Source: Veillonella sp. (GTDB taxonomy: Bacteria; Bacillota; Negativicutes; Veillonellales; Veillonellaceae). From it: DNA of 7,000 nucleotides. Each line of letters starts with the position of its first letter. The first letter of the stretch is position 1. Positions 1 through 5,600 of the stretch are shown here, one piece after another. Below the pieces are notes generated by a model. That model was not told the origin of the DNA. It saw only the letters and a program-made list of their open reading frames with translations, and made no database searches. Made by a program: the position numbers and the translations under genes. The stretch spans positions 1 through 7,000 of the forward strand of contig NZ_DXLG01000083.1 of NCBI RefSeq assembly GCF_019414865.1, given 5' to 3'.

Positions 1-7
1 ATTTTGC

Positions 8-11
8 GGAG
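8..11 (+). promoter_or_regulatory. Ribosome binding site of first secreted-protein gene
   Basis: GGAG lies 9 nt before the ATG at 21, a normal Shine-Dalgarno spacing. It supports that ATG as the true start. The promoter must lie before the window. Confidence 0.75.
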
Positions 12-20
12 TATATTATT

Positions 21-623
21 ATGACCTCGATACTAAAGAAATCTTTGTTGATGGCTTTAGCTTGCGTCTGTATAGGTACTTATGGAGTTGTTAAGGCTCA
101 AGGTACAACGGATTCACAAACTAGAGTTTCTGAACCCCTAGAAATGTCTGTTGAAGCAGCTGTTCCTGGCGTTGTTATGCCAAGTCCTGTACATGTGTTT
201 ACCACTGTAGAAGCAGCGTCTGAATATATAGGGTTTAGACCTCAAATGCCAAAGCTGTTGCCAGTAGGATTTAATATTCAATCTGTCATTACTATTGAGA
301 AAGACATTTTGCAGGTTGTGTACGTGTATGAACCCGGTATAGATCCGTACGTAAATAAGGCCGGTGGTGCTCTTATTTTTTATCGTACATCTACTACATT
401 AAAGGGTGATATCAGCGATGACCGTAAGATTCATAAGGTTATAGAAACTGAAAGTGTAGATGGTACAAAGGTTACTTTCAAAGGTGGTAAGAAAATGGTC
501 TATCTTGCATCGTGGATGAAAGATGGACAAAATCATTCTTTAGATTTTTATCGCCCCGTTACACGAGATATGGCGAAGGCTATTATCCGTAATATTGTTG
601 AGGAAAAATCACATACAAAATAA
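21..623 (+). CDS. Secreted DUF4367-like protein, paralogue 1
   Basis: This encodes a 200-residue exported protein of unknown function. Residues 1-26 form a classic signal peptide: KK at 6-7, a hydrophobic core, and a probable signal peptidase I cut after VKA at 24-26. A low-complexity linker follows to about residue 53. Residues 55-195 look like a DUF4367-type domain: an acidic/alanine helix near 61-70, LPVGFNI at 80-86, a strand ILQVVYVYE at 96-104, and a C-terminal block with GTKVTFKGG, W165, KDGQNH and RDMAKAII. DUF4367 domains often occur at the extracytoplasmic end of anti-sigma-type or cell-surface proteins, but here no membrane anchor follows the signal peptide, so I expect a soluble periplasmic or secreted product. 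The next gene is a close paralogue 46 nt downstream with no terminator between, so the two are probably co-transcribed. The domain assignment comes from the motif pattern, not a profile search. Confidence 0.85.
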   Translation: MTSILKKSLLMALACVCIGTYGVVKAQGTTDSQTRVSEPLEMSVEAAVPGVVMPSPVHVFTTVEAASEYIGFRPQMPKLLPVGFNIQSVITIEKDILQVVYVYEPGIDPYVNKAGGALIFYRTSTTLKGDISDDRKIHKVIETESVDGTKVTFKGGKKMVYLASWMKDGQNHSLDFYRPVTRDMAKAIIRNIVEEKSHTK

Positions 624-654
624 ATGTGTTTTTAATAATTTTTATGTTACGCGA

Positions 655-660
655 AGGGAG
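655..660 (+). promoter_or_regulatory. Ribosome binding site fixing the start of paralogue 2
   Basis: AGGGAG lies 9 nt before the ATG at 670. An in-frame upstream ATG at 595 would add 25 residues, overlap the previous gene and bury the signal peptide, so this site decides for 670. Confidence 0.8.
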
Positions 661-669
661 ATTATACCC

Positions 670-1263
670 ATGGTCAAAAAATTTGTATTACTAGCAGTTG
701 CGTGTGCTTGTGTAGGTTCTTACACTGTTGCTGGTGCACAAGGTACTTTAGATGTAAAACCAGATCCAGCTAAACCTGTAGTTGCAGAACAGGCAGCTCC
801 AATGGTTGGTATGCCAAGCCCAATTCATGAATTTGCTACTATTGATGAAGCTGCTAAATACATGAATATTATGCCTCATCTACCTAAAGTATTACCTGTA
901 GGCTATAATATTGAGTCTGTAAGCACAATCAATAAAGATGTTTTGCAAGTTGTGTATGTTTACCAAGCTGGTGAAGATTCTACTCGCAATCAAGCAGCAG
1001 GCAAACGTATTGTGTATCGCGTAGGTACTACAAAAGGTGATATCAGTGGTAATCATAAGGATTATCGCGTTACAGCTACAGAAAAGGTAAACGGTACAAA
1101 GGTTACTTTCAAAGGTGGCGAAAAAATGGTATACCTCGCTGGGTGGACAAAAGATGGTCAAAACCATGCGATGTACTTTGAACGCCCTGTAAATCGCGAC
1201 ATGGCAAAAGCGATCATTGCTAACACTGTAGCACCTACAGCACATACAGCATATACAAAATAA
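670..1263 (+). CDS. Secreted DUF4367-like protein, paralogue 2
   Basis: This encodes a 197-residue exported protein, clearly a tandem duplicate of the gene before it. The signal peptide is residues 1-23 (KK at 3-4, core rich in Val/Ala/Cys, probable cut after AGA at 21-23), followed directly by QGT as in the paralogue. After a Pro/Ala-rich linker come shared landmarks: GMPSPIHEF (47-55), LPVGYNI (75-81), VLQVVYVY (91-98), TKGDIS (121-126), GTKVTFKGG (142-150), W159, KDGQNH (161-166) and NRDMAKAII (175-183). Codon choice looks more like that of a highly expressed gene (GTA, GCT, GGT, AAA) than in paralogue 1. Function is unknown; a DUF4367-like domain is inferred from the pattern. The start at 670 is chosen from the ribosome binding site and the signal peptide. 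A strong terminator about 80 nt downstream probably ends this transcript. Confidence 0.87.
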   Translation: MVKKFVLLAVACACVGSYTVAGAQGTLDVKPDPAKPVVAEQAAPMVGMPSPIHEFATIDEAAKYMNIMPHLPKVLPVGYNIESVSTINKDVLQVVYVYQAGEDSTRNQAAGKRIVYRVGTTKGDISGNHKDYRVTATEKVNGTKVTFKGGEKMVYLAGWTKDGQNHAMYFERPVNRDMAKAIIANTVAPTAHTAYTK

Positions 1264-1267
1264 TATA

Positions 1268-1327
1268 ACAGTCCAGCCTAGTGGGATAGGCATGCGAGCT
1301 GTGGTGAAGCACTCGCATGGACACTGT
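1268..1327 (+). promoter_or_regulatory. Predicted three-way-junction RNA element
   Basis: This 60-nt segment begins 4 nt after a stop codon and folds by eye almost without unpaired junction bases. P1 pairs 1268-1274 (ACAGTCC) with 1319-1327 (GGACACTGT), 7 bp with a 2-nt CA bulge. P2 pairs 1276-1280 (GCCTA) with 1287-1291 (TAGGC) around a six-base loop GTGGGA. P3 pairs 1292-1298 (ATGCGAG) with 1312-1318 (CTCGCAT), may extend past a bulged C by three more pairs, and has a loop GGTGAA. Only A1275 is left in the junction. A terminator follows 17 nt later. It could be the 3' UTR structure of the upstream gene, a small RNA, or the sensor part of an attenuator for the transporter operon. I do not recognise it as a known riboswitch and saw no strong antiterminator. 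The strand is assumed from the flanking genes. Confidence 0.5.
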
Positions 1328-1344
1328 AAGGGTTATATAAGAAG

Positions 1345-1371
1345 CGGCTCCTCTCATGAGGGGCCGTTTTT
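1345..1371 (+). terminator. Rho-independent terminator
   Basis: A 9-bp stem pairs 1345-1353 (CGGCTCCTC) with 1358-1366 (GAGGGGCCG), with one G-U wobble. It has a four-base loop TCAT and is followed by five T. It ends transcription of the secreted-protein pair. Because it lies between a structured RNA and the transporter operon, it could also act as a conditional terminator. Confidence 0.9.
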
Positions 1372-1389
1372 GCTGGTATGCAAAACTTT

Positions 1390-1408
1390 CATAATGATAA
1401 CGATTCTA
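1390..1408 (+). promoter_or_regulatory. Fur-box-like operator upstream of the transporter operon
   Basis: By hand alignment this 19-mer matches the classical Fur consensus GATAATGATAATCATTATC at 14 of 19 positions, including an unbroken ATAATGATAA. It lies about 90 nt before the nikB-like start, after the terminator, where an operator for the metal-transport operon would be expected. Fur-family regulators (Fur, Zur, Nur) share similar AT-rich boxes, so the metal sensed cannot be read from this. I could not place a convincing -35/-10 pair beside it. Confidence 0.4.
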
Positions 1409-1409
1409 A

Positions 1410-1425
1410 ATACCCGTATGGGTAT
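1410..1425 (+). promoter_or_regulatory. Inverted repeat ATACCC-GTAT-GGGTAT
   Basis: Two perfect 6-base arms surround a 4-base centre, directly after the Fur-like box. It could be a dimeric repressor site for the transporter operon, or a small hairpin in its leader. It does not match the E. coli NikR operator spacing. Confidence 0.35.
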
Positions 1426-1484
1426 ATCTATCTAAGTATTACATTGATAGAATATAAATATAGCTATTTGGTGATAAAGAAGGC

Positions 1485-1491
1485 AGGTGAT
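1485..1491 (+). promoter_or_regulatory. Ribosome binding site selecting a TTG start for the nikB-like gene
   Basis: AGGTGAT is a good complement to the 16S 3' end, placed so that the TTG at 1495 is at normal distance. No comparable site precedes the in-frame ATG at 1378, so this site decides the start. Confidence 0.75.
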
Positions 1492-1494
1492 GTA

Positions 1495-2445
1495 TTGTAT
1501 CGATTAATACTACAGCGTTTGGCGAGTATTGTGGGTATTTTATTGGTGGTTACTATCGGTACATTTGTATTGATAAAATTATCTCCTATCGACCCCGTGT
1601 CGATGAAGTTTAATCTTGTAGGGGCTACACCAGATCCAGTTGTAGTTGCACAGATACGAGAGCAGTTAGGGCTCAATGACCCTTGGTGGCAACAATACCT
1701 ACGTTGGTTAGGTCAAATTGTACAAGGGGACTTTGGTGAGTCTATTCTGTATGCTTTACCAGTAGCGACCATTCTTGGTGGCGCCTTGCCTAATACCTTG
1801 GGGCTAGTATCCTTAGCTCTTGTTATGGGAATTATTGTGAGTATACCTCTTGGTATGCTATCTGCCAAGTATCAAGACTCTTGGATTGATCATGGGATTC
1901 GTCTCATTACATTCTTAGCATTAGCAATCCCTGGATTTTGGGTTGGTTTATTATTACTGTACTTGTTTGGTGTTAAATTACAGCTAGTGTCGGTAACGAA
2001 TACCAATGGTTTTTCTGCCTATGTATTGCCCGCGGTAACCCTTGCTTTATGGATATGTGGCCTCTATATTCGTCGATTGCGCAATGCTATTTTAGAAGTG
2101 TCGCGACAGCCCTTTGTACAGGGGGCGCGAGCATTAGGCTTGCCAGAATGGATGGTCTACACCCGTTACATATTCCCTCATGTGGGACTTATGTTATTGC
2201 CCATGATGGGGGTAACGATGGGTGCCATGCTAGGTGGGTCTGCCGTTATTGAAACGGTATTCTCCATAAAAGGTATTGGTTACATGATGGTACAAGGCAT
2301 TATGGCTCGCGATTATATATTGATGCAGGGCTATATCATCTGGATTACCTTGGTGTTCATCGTAATTAATATTATCATTGATGTATTGAGTGTTTGGCTG
2401 AATCCGAAGCGAAGAGCCGCCATAAAAGGAGGCTCTTATGAATAG
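1495..2445 (+). CDS. nikB: Nickel/peptide-type ABC transporter permease (NikB-like)
   Basis: This inner-membrane permease subunit forms half of the import channel, pairing with the next gene product. With the TTG start it has 316 residues, close to the usual size of NikB/DppB/OppB. An N-terminal membrane segment lies at about 7-30 (ILQRLASIVGILLVV and on). The family landmark IKLSPIDPV follows, then an extracytoplasmic loop with QYLRWLGQIVQGDFGES (67-83). A further hydrophobic series runs from about 95 to 195, and the cytoplasmic EAA loop is at about 209-228 (QGARALGLPEW...YIFPH), which docks the ATPase. IETVFSIKGIG (252-262) and a C-terminal DVLSVWLNPKRR complete the fold. Starting at the in-frame ATG at 1378 would add 39 polar, unconserved residues and overlap regulatory DNA. 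The gene overlaps the next one by 8 nt. The family imports nickel, nickel-chelates or peptides; nickel is inferred from the whole operon, not proven. Confidence 0.85.
   Translation: MYRLILQRLASIVGILLVVTIGTFVLIKLSPIDPVSMKFNLVGATPDPVVVAQIREQLGLNDPWWQQYLRWLGQIVQGDFGESILYALPVATILGGALPNTLGLVSLALVMGIIVSIPLGMLSAKYQDSWIDHGIRLITFLALAIPGFWVGLLLLYLFGVKLQLVSVTNTNGFSAYVLPAVTLALWICGLYIRRLRNAILEVSRQPFVQGARALGLPEWMVYTRYIFPHVGLMLLPMMGVTMGAMLGGSAVIETVFSIKGIGYMMVQGIMARDYILMQGYIIWITLVFIVINIIIDVLSVWLNPKRRAAIKGGSYE
2427..2432 (+). promoter_or_regulatory. Ribosome binding site of the nikC-like gene inside nikB
   Basis: A full AGGAGG lies 5 nt before the ATG at 2438, within the last codons of the preceding permease gene. 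It supports the 8-nt overlap and translational coupling. Confidence 0.8.
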
Positions 2446-3247
2446 ACAAAAGCCCTATACTTTATACGTTATGTTAGTATTAGCAGCTCTATGGATCGCA
2501 TTTTTCTTATGCGCTCCCTATATAGCACCATTTGATCCTGAAACGACGAATATCGCGGACCGCTTACAAGATATTAGTAGTACCCATCTATTAGGTACTG
2601 ACCAACTCGGTCGTGATGTGTGGTCTCGCATCCTTTATGGCGGTAAAGCATCATTAGGAATTGCTTTCACCATCATTGGCATTAGTGGGGCCATCGGTAT
2701 CGCTATTGGTGGGTTAGCAGGATTCTCTACACCTAGCATTGACCGTTGGTTATCTCGCTTGATTGATTTGGTACTAGGGTTTCCGAACATGGTGATTGCC
2801 ATTGCTTTCATCGGTATTATGGGACCCAGCATAACGAATGTAATCATTTCCTTGTGCATTACGAAATGGGCGGAATACGCCCGTATCACGAGAGGCCTCG
2901 TACAGATTGAACGCCATGCGGAGTATATTACCTTTGCTCGTATGTCAGGTGCTTCAAATCTACGAATTCTGTGGCGCTATATTCTGCCGAATGTATTGCC
3001 ACCGTTGGTGATTGTTATTATTCAACATCTAGGTGATGCCATCATTTTGGTAGCCAGTTTCTCGCTCATAGGCATCGGTGTGCAACCGCCGGATCCGGAG
3101 TGGGGCGCTATCTTGTTGAGTTCCCGAGATTTTCTACAAACGGCGCCGTGGCTGCTAATTTACCCGGGGCTCGCTATTTTTATTACTGTTGTTTTATTTA
3201 ACTATATTGGTGATGCGTTGCGCGATGCCCTCGATGTATCTCGCTAA
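2438..3247 (+). CDS. nikC: Nickel/peptide-type ABC transporter permease (NikC-like)
   Basis: This is the second membrane subunit of the importer, 269 residues, matching the short NikC/DppC class. A first membrane helix lies at about 9-29 and ends in the family motif APYIAPFDP (26-34). The signature LLGTDQLGRDVWSRILYG (51-68) follows, typical of OppC/DppC/NikC N-termini. Hydrophobic helices run from about 72 to 95, 115 to 140, 188 to 215 and 238 to 258. The EAA loop is at about 165-185 (FARMSGAS...RYILPN). GVQPPDPEWGAIL (214-226) and the end motif GDALRDALD (258-266) are intact, so the gene looks functional. It overlaps the upstream permease by 8 nt, while a 68-nt gap separates it from the binding-protein gene, the largest gap in the operon. 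Confidence 0.87.
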   Translation: MNRQKPYTLYVMLVLAALWIAFFLCAPYIAPFDPETTNIADRLQDISSTHLLGTDQLGRDVWSRILYGGKASLGIAFTIIGISGAIGIAIGGLAGFSTPSIDRWLSRLIDLVLGFPNMVIAIAFIGIMGPSITNVIISLCITKWAEYARITRGLVQIERHAEYITFARMSGASNLRILWRYILPNVLPPLVIVIIQHLGDAIILVASFSLIGIGVQPPDPEWGAILLSSRDFLQTAPWLLIYPGLAIFITVVLFNYIGDALRDALDVSR

Positions 3248-3263
3248 CCGCGCTGTGTATAGA

Positions 3264-3291
3264 TGTTTATGTTGAAAGCCTCTTTCACAGA
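3264..3291 (+). repeat. Partial copy of a nikA-like gene segment in the intergenic gap
   Basis: TGTTTATGTTGAAAGC (3264-3279) recurs exactly at 4094-4109 inside the binding-protein gene. After the same 6-nt spacing both copies continue with CACAGA (3286-3291 and 4116-4121). The two also align in reading frame (FMLKA..TEA). It may be a short duplication or a coincidence. Confidence 0.35.
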
Positions 3292-3294
3292 GGC
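3278..3294 (+). promoter_or_regulatory. Small hairpin before the binding-protein gene
   Basis: GCCTCT and AGAGGC form a perfect 6-bp stem around a five-base loop TTCAC. No T run follows, so it is not a standard terminator. In transporter operons such gaps often hold an mRNA-stabilising or processing structure that raises binding-protein expression; that role is inferred. Confidence 0.4.
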
Positions 3295-3305
3295 GATGTT
3301 CAAAA

Positions 3306-3310
3306 AGGAG
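3306..3310 (+). promoter_or_regulatory. Ribosome binding site of the binding-protein gene
   Basis: AGGAG preceded by a run of A lies 5 nt before the ATG at 3316. It is a strong site, in keeping with high expression of a binding protein. Confidence 0.75.
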
Positions 3311-3315
3311 AAGTT

Positions 3316-4839
3316 ATGAAACGTTGGTTATTAGCATGTCTAACTATGCTGTGCATGGTAGCTCTCTTGGTAGGTTGCGGAAGTGATACCGCTAAACAAG
3401 GCAAACAAGGGAAGCATATGAATGTTGGTTTGTATTGGTTTGGTGAAACATTAGACCCAACTCACGAGTGGGATGCGTGGACATTGACGCGTATCGGCGC
3501 TGGTGAAACATTGGCAACGGTAACACCAGATATGAAATTTGCTCCACAATTAGCAGACTCCTGGGAAAATGTGGACCCTACAACATGGAAATTCCACATC
3601 CGTGAAAATGTTAAATTCCACAATGGCACTCCAATGACGCCACAAAAGGTAAAAGAGTCCATCGAGTACACAATGAAACAAAGTGCTCGTTCTGCAAAAG
3701 CTGTTAAGATTGAATCTATCGCAGTAGATGGTCAAAACTTGATTATTAAAACAACAGAACCTAACGGCTCCTTATTGTCCAGCTTGACTGAACCAGCTTT
3801 CGTTATCATGGACACTGCAGATCTTAAAGATGTAGCATCTAAACCAGTTCTTACCGGTCCTTACAAAATCACTACTTTCAAAAAAGGTGAAACAATTGAA
3901 CTTGCAGCCTTCGCAGATTACTGGGGCGGCAAACCAGGTCTTGATTCTGTAACTGTAAAAGACATCGAAGACAATAACAAACGCGCTATGGCGTTGCAAT
4001 CTAAAGACGTAGACGTAATTCAAAAAGTGGATTCTGCTAACCGCAGCTTGTTCAAAGATGGTTTCAATATTCAAGACGTTGCTGGCGTTCGTGTGTTTAT
4101 GTTGAAAGCAAACAACACAGAAGCATCTCCATTACATGATAAAGCTGTGCGTTCCGCTATTGCTCATATCATTAACTATGATTCCATGGCTAAAATCATC
4201 GGCAATGGCTCTACACCAGGGGCGGCACCATTCCCGCCATCTGCCAACTTAGGCTATGATGCGATTGCTAATAAACCGATGACAGATGTAGCAAAAGCTG
4301 ACCAAATCTTGACTCAAGCTGGTTACGCTAAAAATGCAAACGGCATGTATGCAAAAGATGGCAAAGAATTAGCGATTACTATTGCTATTTGGGGTAAAGA
4401 CACAAGCTTATACGAAGAAATTCAACAAGAATTAAAAAAAGCTGGTATTGCTGTAACTCTTAAGAAATTACAAAGCCCTGATGAAGTAGATACACTTGGT
4501 ACAGATGGTTTCGATTTAGTAGAACGCAATGTAGTGACTATGTCTACAAACGATCCTTACTGGTTCCTCAGCTTATTCTACAAAACTGGTGCGAAATCAA
4601 ACGTTGGTGGCTACTCTAACCCTCAAGTAGATGCGTTAATCGACCAATTGTCCGTAACATTTGATCAAAACGAACGCTCTAATATTGCAAAACAAGCGCA
4701 ACAAATCTTAGTTGATGACGTAGCAGATATCTATTTGTTGTATCCAAGTGCAACGGTTGTATCTACTACAAAAGTTAAAAATGTACCAGTACATCCAATC
4801 GATTACTACTTATTAACAAAGGATTCTACTATTGAATAA
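3316..4839 (+). CDS. nikA: Nickel/peptide-type substrate-binding lipoprotein (NikA/NikZ-like)
   Basis: This extracytoplasmic lipoprotein (507 residues) captures substrate and delivers it to the two permeases. The signal peptide has K2-R3, a hydrophobic core and the lipobox LVGC, with C21 as the lipidated residue. The body is an SBP_bac_5 family protein: APQLADSWENVDPTTWKF (76-93), then FHNGTPMTPQKVKESIEY (101-118), YWGGKP (202-207), LHDKAVRSAIAHIINYDS (273-290) and a Tyr/Pro-rich end with VHPIDYY (492-498). The N-terminal block LDPTHEW-DAWTLTRIGAGETL and the C-terminal NDPYWFLSLFYKTG...GGYSNPQVD resemble NikZ-type nickel binders of Campylobacter and Clostridium more than E. coli NikA. H50 and H493 are candidate metal ligands. 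Codons are strongly biased to AAA, GTA, CCA and GCT, suggesting high expression. The stop overlaps the next gene by 8 nt. Peptide or opine-metallophore binding remains possible. Confidence 0.85.
   Translation: MKRWLLACLTMLCMVALLVGCGSDTAKQGKQGKHMNVGLYWFGETLDPTHEWDAWTLTRIGAGETLATVTPDMKFAPQLADSWENVDPTTWKFHIRENVKFHNGTPMTPQKVKESIEYTMKQSARSAKAVKIESIAVDGQNLIIKTTEPNGSLLSSLTEPAFVIMDTADLKDVASKPVLTGPYKITTFKKGETIELAAFADYWGGKPGLDSVTVKDIEDNNKRAMALQSKDVDVIQKVDSANRSLFKDGFNIQDVAGVRVFMLKANNTEASPLHDKAVRSAIAHIINYDSMAKIIGNGSTPGAAPFPPSANLGYDAIANKPMTDVAKADQILTQAGYAKNANGMYAKDGKELAITIAIWGKDTSLYEEIQQELKKAGIAVTLKKLQSPDEVDTLGTDGFDLVERNVVTMSTNDPYWFLSLFYKTGAKSNVGGYSNPQVDALIDQLSVTFDQNERSNIAKQAQQILVDDVADIYLLYPSATVVSTTKVKNVPVHPIDYYLLTKDSTIE
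4818..4823 (+). promoter_or_regulatory. Ribosome binding site for a TTG start of the nikD-like gene
   Basis: AAAGGA lies 8 nt before the TTG at 4832, inside the end of the binding-protein gene. No ATG is available before conserved residues, so this site supports the TTG start. Confidence 0.65.
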
Positions 4840-5599
4840 ATCTGATTGTATCGTATTTGATAAGGTTACAATTTCATATGGTGCGGAAGAGGCGGTGCGT
4901 AATGTATCCTTCTCCGTGCCCAATGGTGAGGTCTTTGCCATCGTTGGTGAAAGCGGATCTGGTAAATCTACGTTAGTTCGTGCCGCTTTTGGCATGTTGA
5001 AACAAGCTACCATTAGCGGCCAAATTTTGCTAAACGGAACCGATGTTTCTACATTGAGTGATGGTGATTGGCGACAATTGCGGGGCACCAAGATTTCTAT
5101 GATCTTTCAAAATCCCAGCGCCTATCTAAATCCAAATCGCACCGTGGAAAATCACTTCAAAGATTTATTCCGTGCCCATGGTGAAAGCTATGATGTAAGC
5201 CGCGTTATAGATATGCTTAATCTTGTTCACTTAACCGACGGAGAGCGTATCTTGCAGTCCTATCCGTTTCAATTGAGCGGTGGCATGCAGCAGCGATTGG
5301 CAATAGCTTTAAGCCTTATCTTGAAGCCGAGCATCGTATTTGCCGATGAACCGACCAGTGCTCTGGATATGCTCGTACAAGCCTCTGTATTGGATCTTAT
5401 GAAAGAGGTAACACAAGCCCTTGGTGCAACAGTTATTATCGTAACGCATAACATCAAGGCGGCGGCGCGCATTGCCAATAGGATTGGGGTTATGAATAAG
5501 GGGCAACTCGTTGAAGTGGGATCTACCGAAGAGGTCATGGCCCATCCAAAAGATGAGTATACTCGTATTTTGTTAGATTCTGTAATGAAAGTGGTGTAG
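4832..5599 (+). CDS. nikD: ABC transporter ATPase (NikD-like)
   Basis: This is the first of two ATP-binding subunits that drive the importer from the cytoplasm, 255 residues. All nucleotide-binding motifs are intact: Walker A GESGSGKST (39-47), Q-loop glutamine 93 in IFQNPSAYLNP, signature LSGGMQQR (148-155), Walker B IVFADEP (168-174, catalytic Glu173), D-loop SALD (176-179) and switch His206. It ends soon after the core, without the long C-terminal oligopeptide/dipeptide extension of OppD and DppD (about 330 residues). That short form fits NikD. The start is TTG at 4832, overlapping the binding-protein stop by 8 nt. A weak ribosome binding site and translational coupling would keep the ATPase at lower level than the binding protein. 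Confidence 0.87.
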   Translation: MNKSDCIVFDKVTISYGAEEAVRNVSFSVPNGEVFAIVGESGSGKSTLVRAAFGMLKQATISGQILLNGTDVSTLSDGDWRQLRGTKISMIFQNPSAYLNPNRTVENHFKDLFRAHGESYDVSRVIDMLNLVHLTDGERILQSYPFQLSGGMQQRLAIALSLILKPSIVFADEPTSALDMLVQASVLDLMKEVTQALGATVIIVTHNIKAAARIANRIGVMNKGQLVEVGSTEEVMAHPKDEYTRILLDSVMKVV

Positions 5600-5600
5600 T

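Noticed and set aside
5..18. A 14-bp exact match between the window start and 2918-2931
   Set aside because: One copy is a ribosome binding site region and the other ordinary nikC codons (HAEYIT); no extended similarity, so taken as chance.
595..669. Upstream ATG at 595 as start of the second secreted protein
   Set aside because: It lacks a ribosome binding site, overlaps the previous gene and would place 25 polar residues before a clear signal peptide.
892..1293. Long minus-strand open frame (133 codons) opposite the second secreted protein
   Set aside because: It is antisense to a well-supported gene, has no ribosome binding site or family resemblance, and is rich in Cys/Tyr/Ile as expected of a shadow frame. 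The other minus-strand frames over the transporter genes were rejected on the same grounds.
1277..1353. Antiterminator pairing between the P2 loop/arm and the terminator's left arm
   Set aside because: The best pairing I found (1285-1290 with 1350-1355) has only five pairs with a mismatch, too weak to compete with the terminator.
1268..1371. Known riboswitch such as NiCo (czcD motif) or purine type
   Set aside because: The conserved junction bases that I know for these classes are missing, and NiCo has a four-way junction; only a generic structured element can be claimed.
1444..1470. TTGATA and TATAAA near 1444-1458 as a promoter for the transporter operon
   Set aside because: The two boxes nearly touch, and no other combination in 1372-1490 gives a good -35/-10 pair at 16-18 nt.
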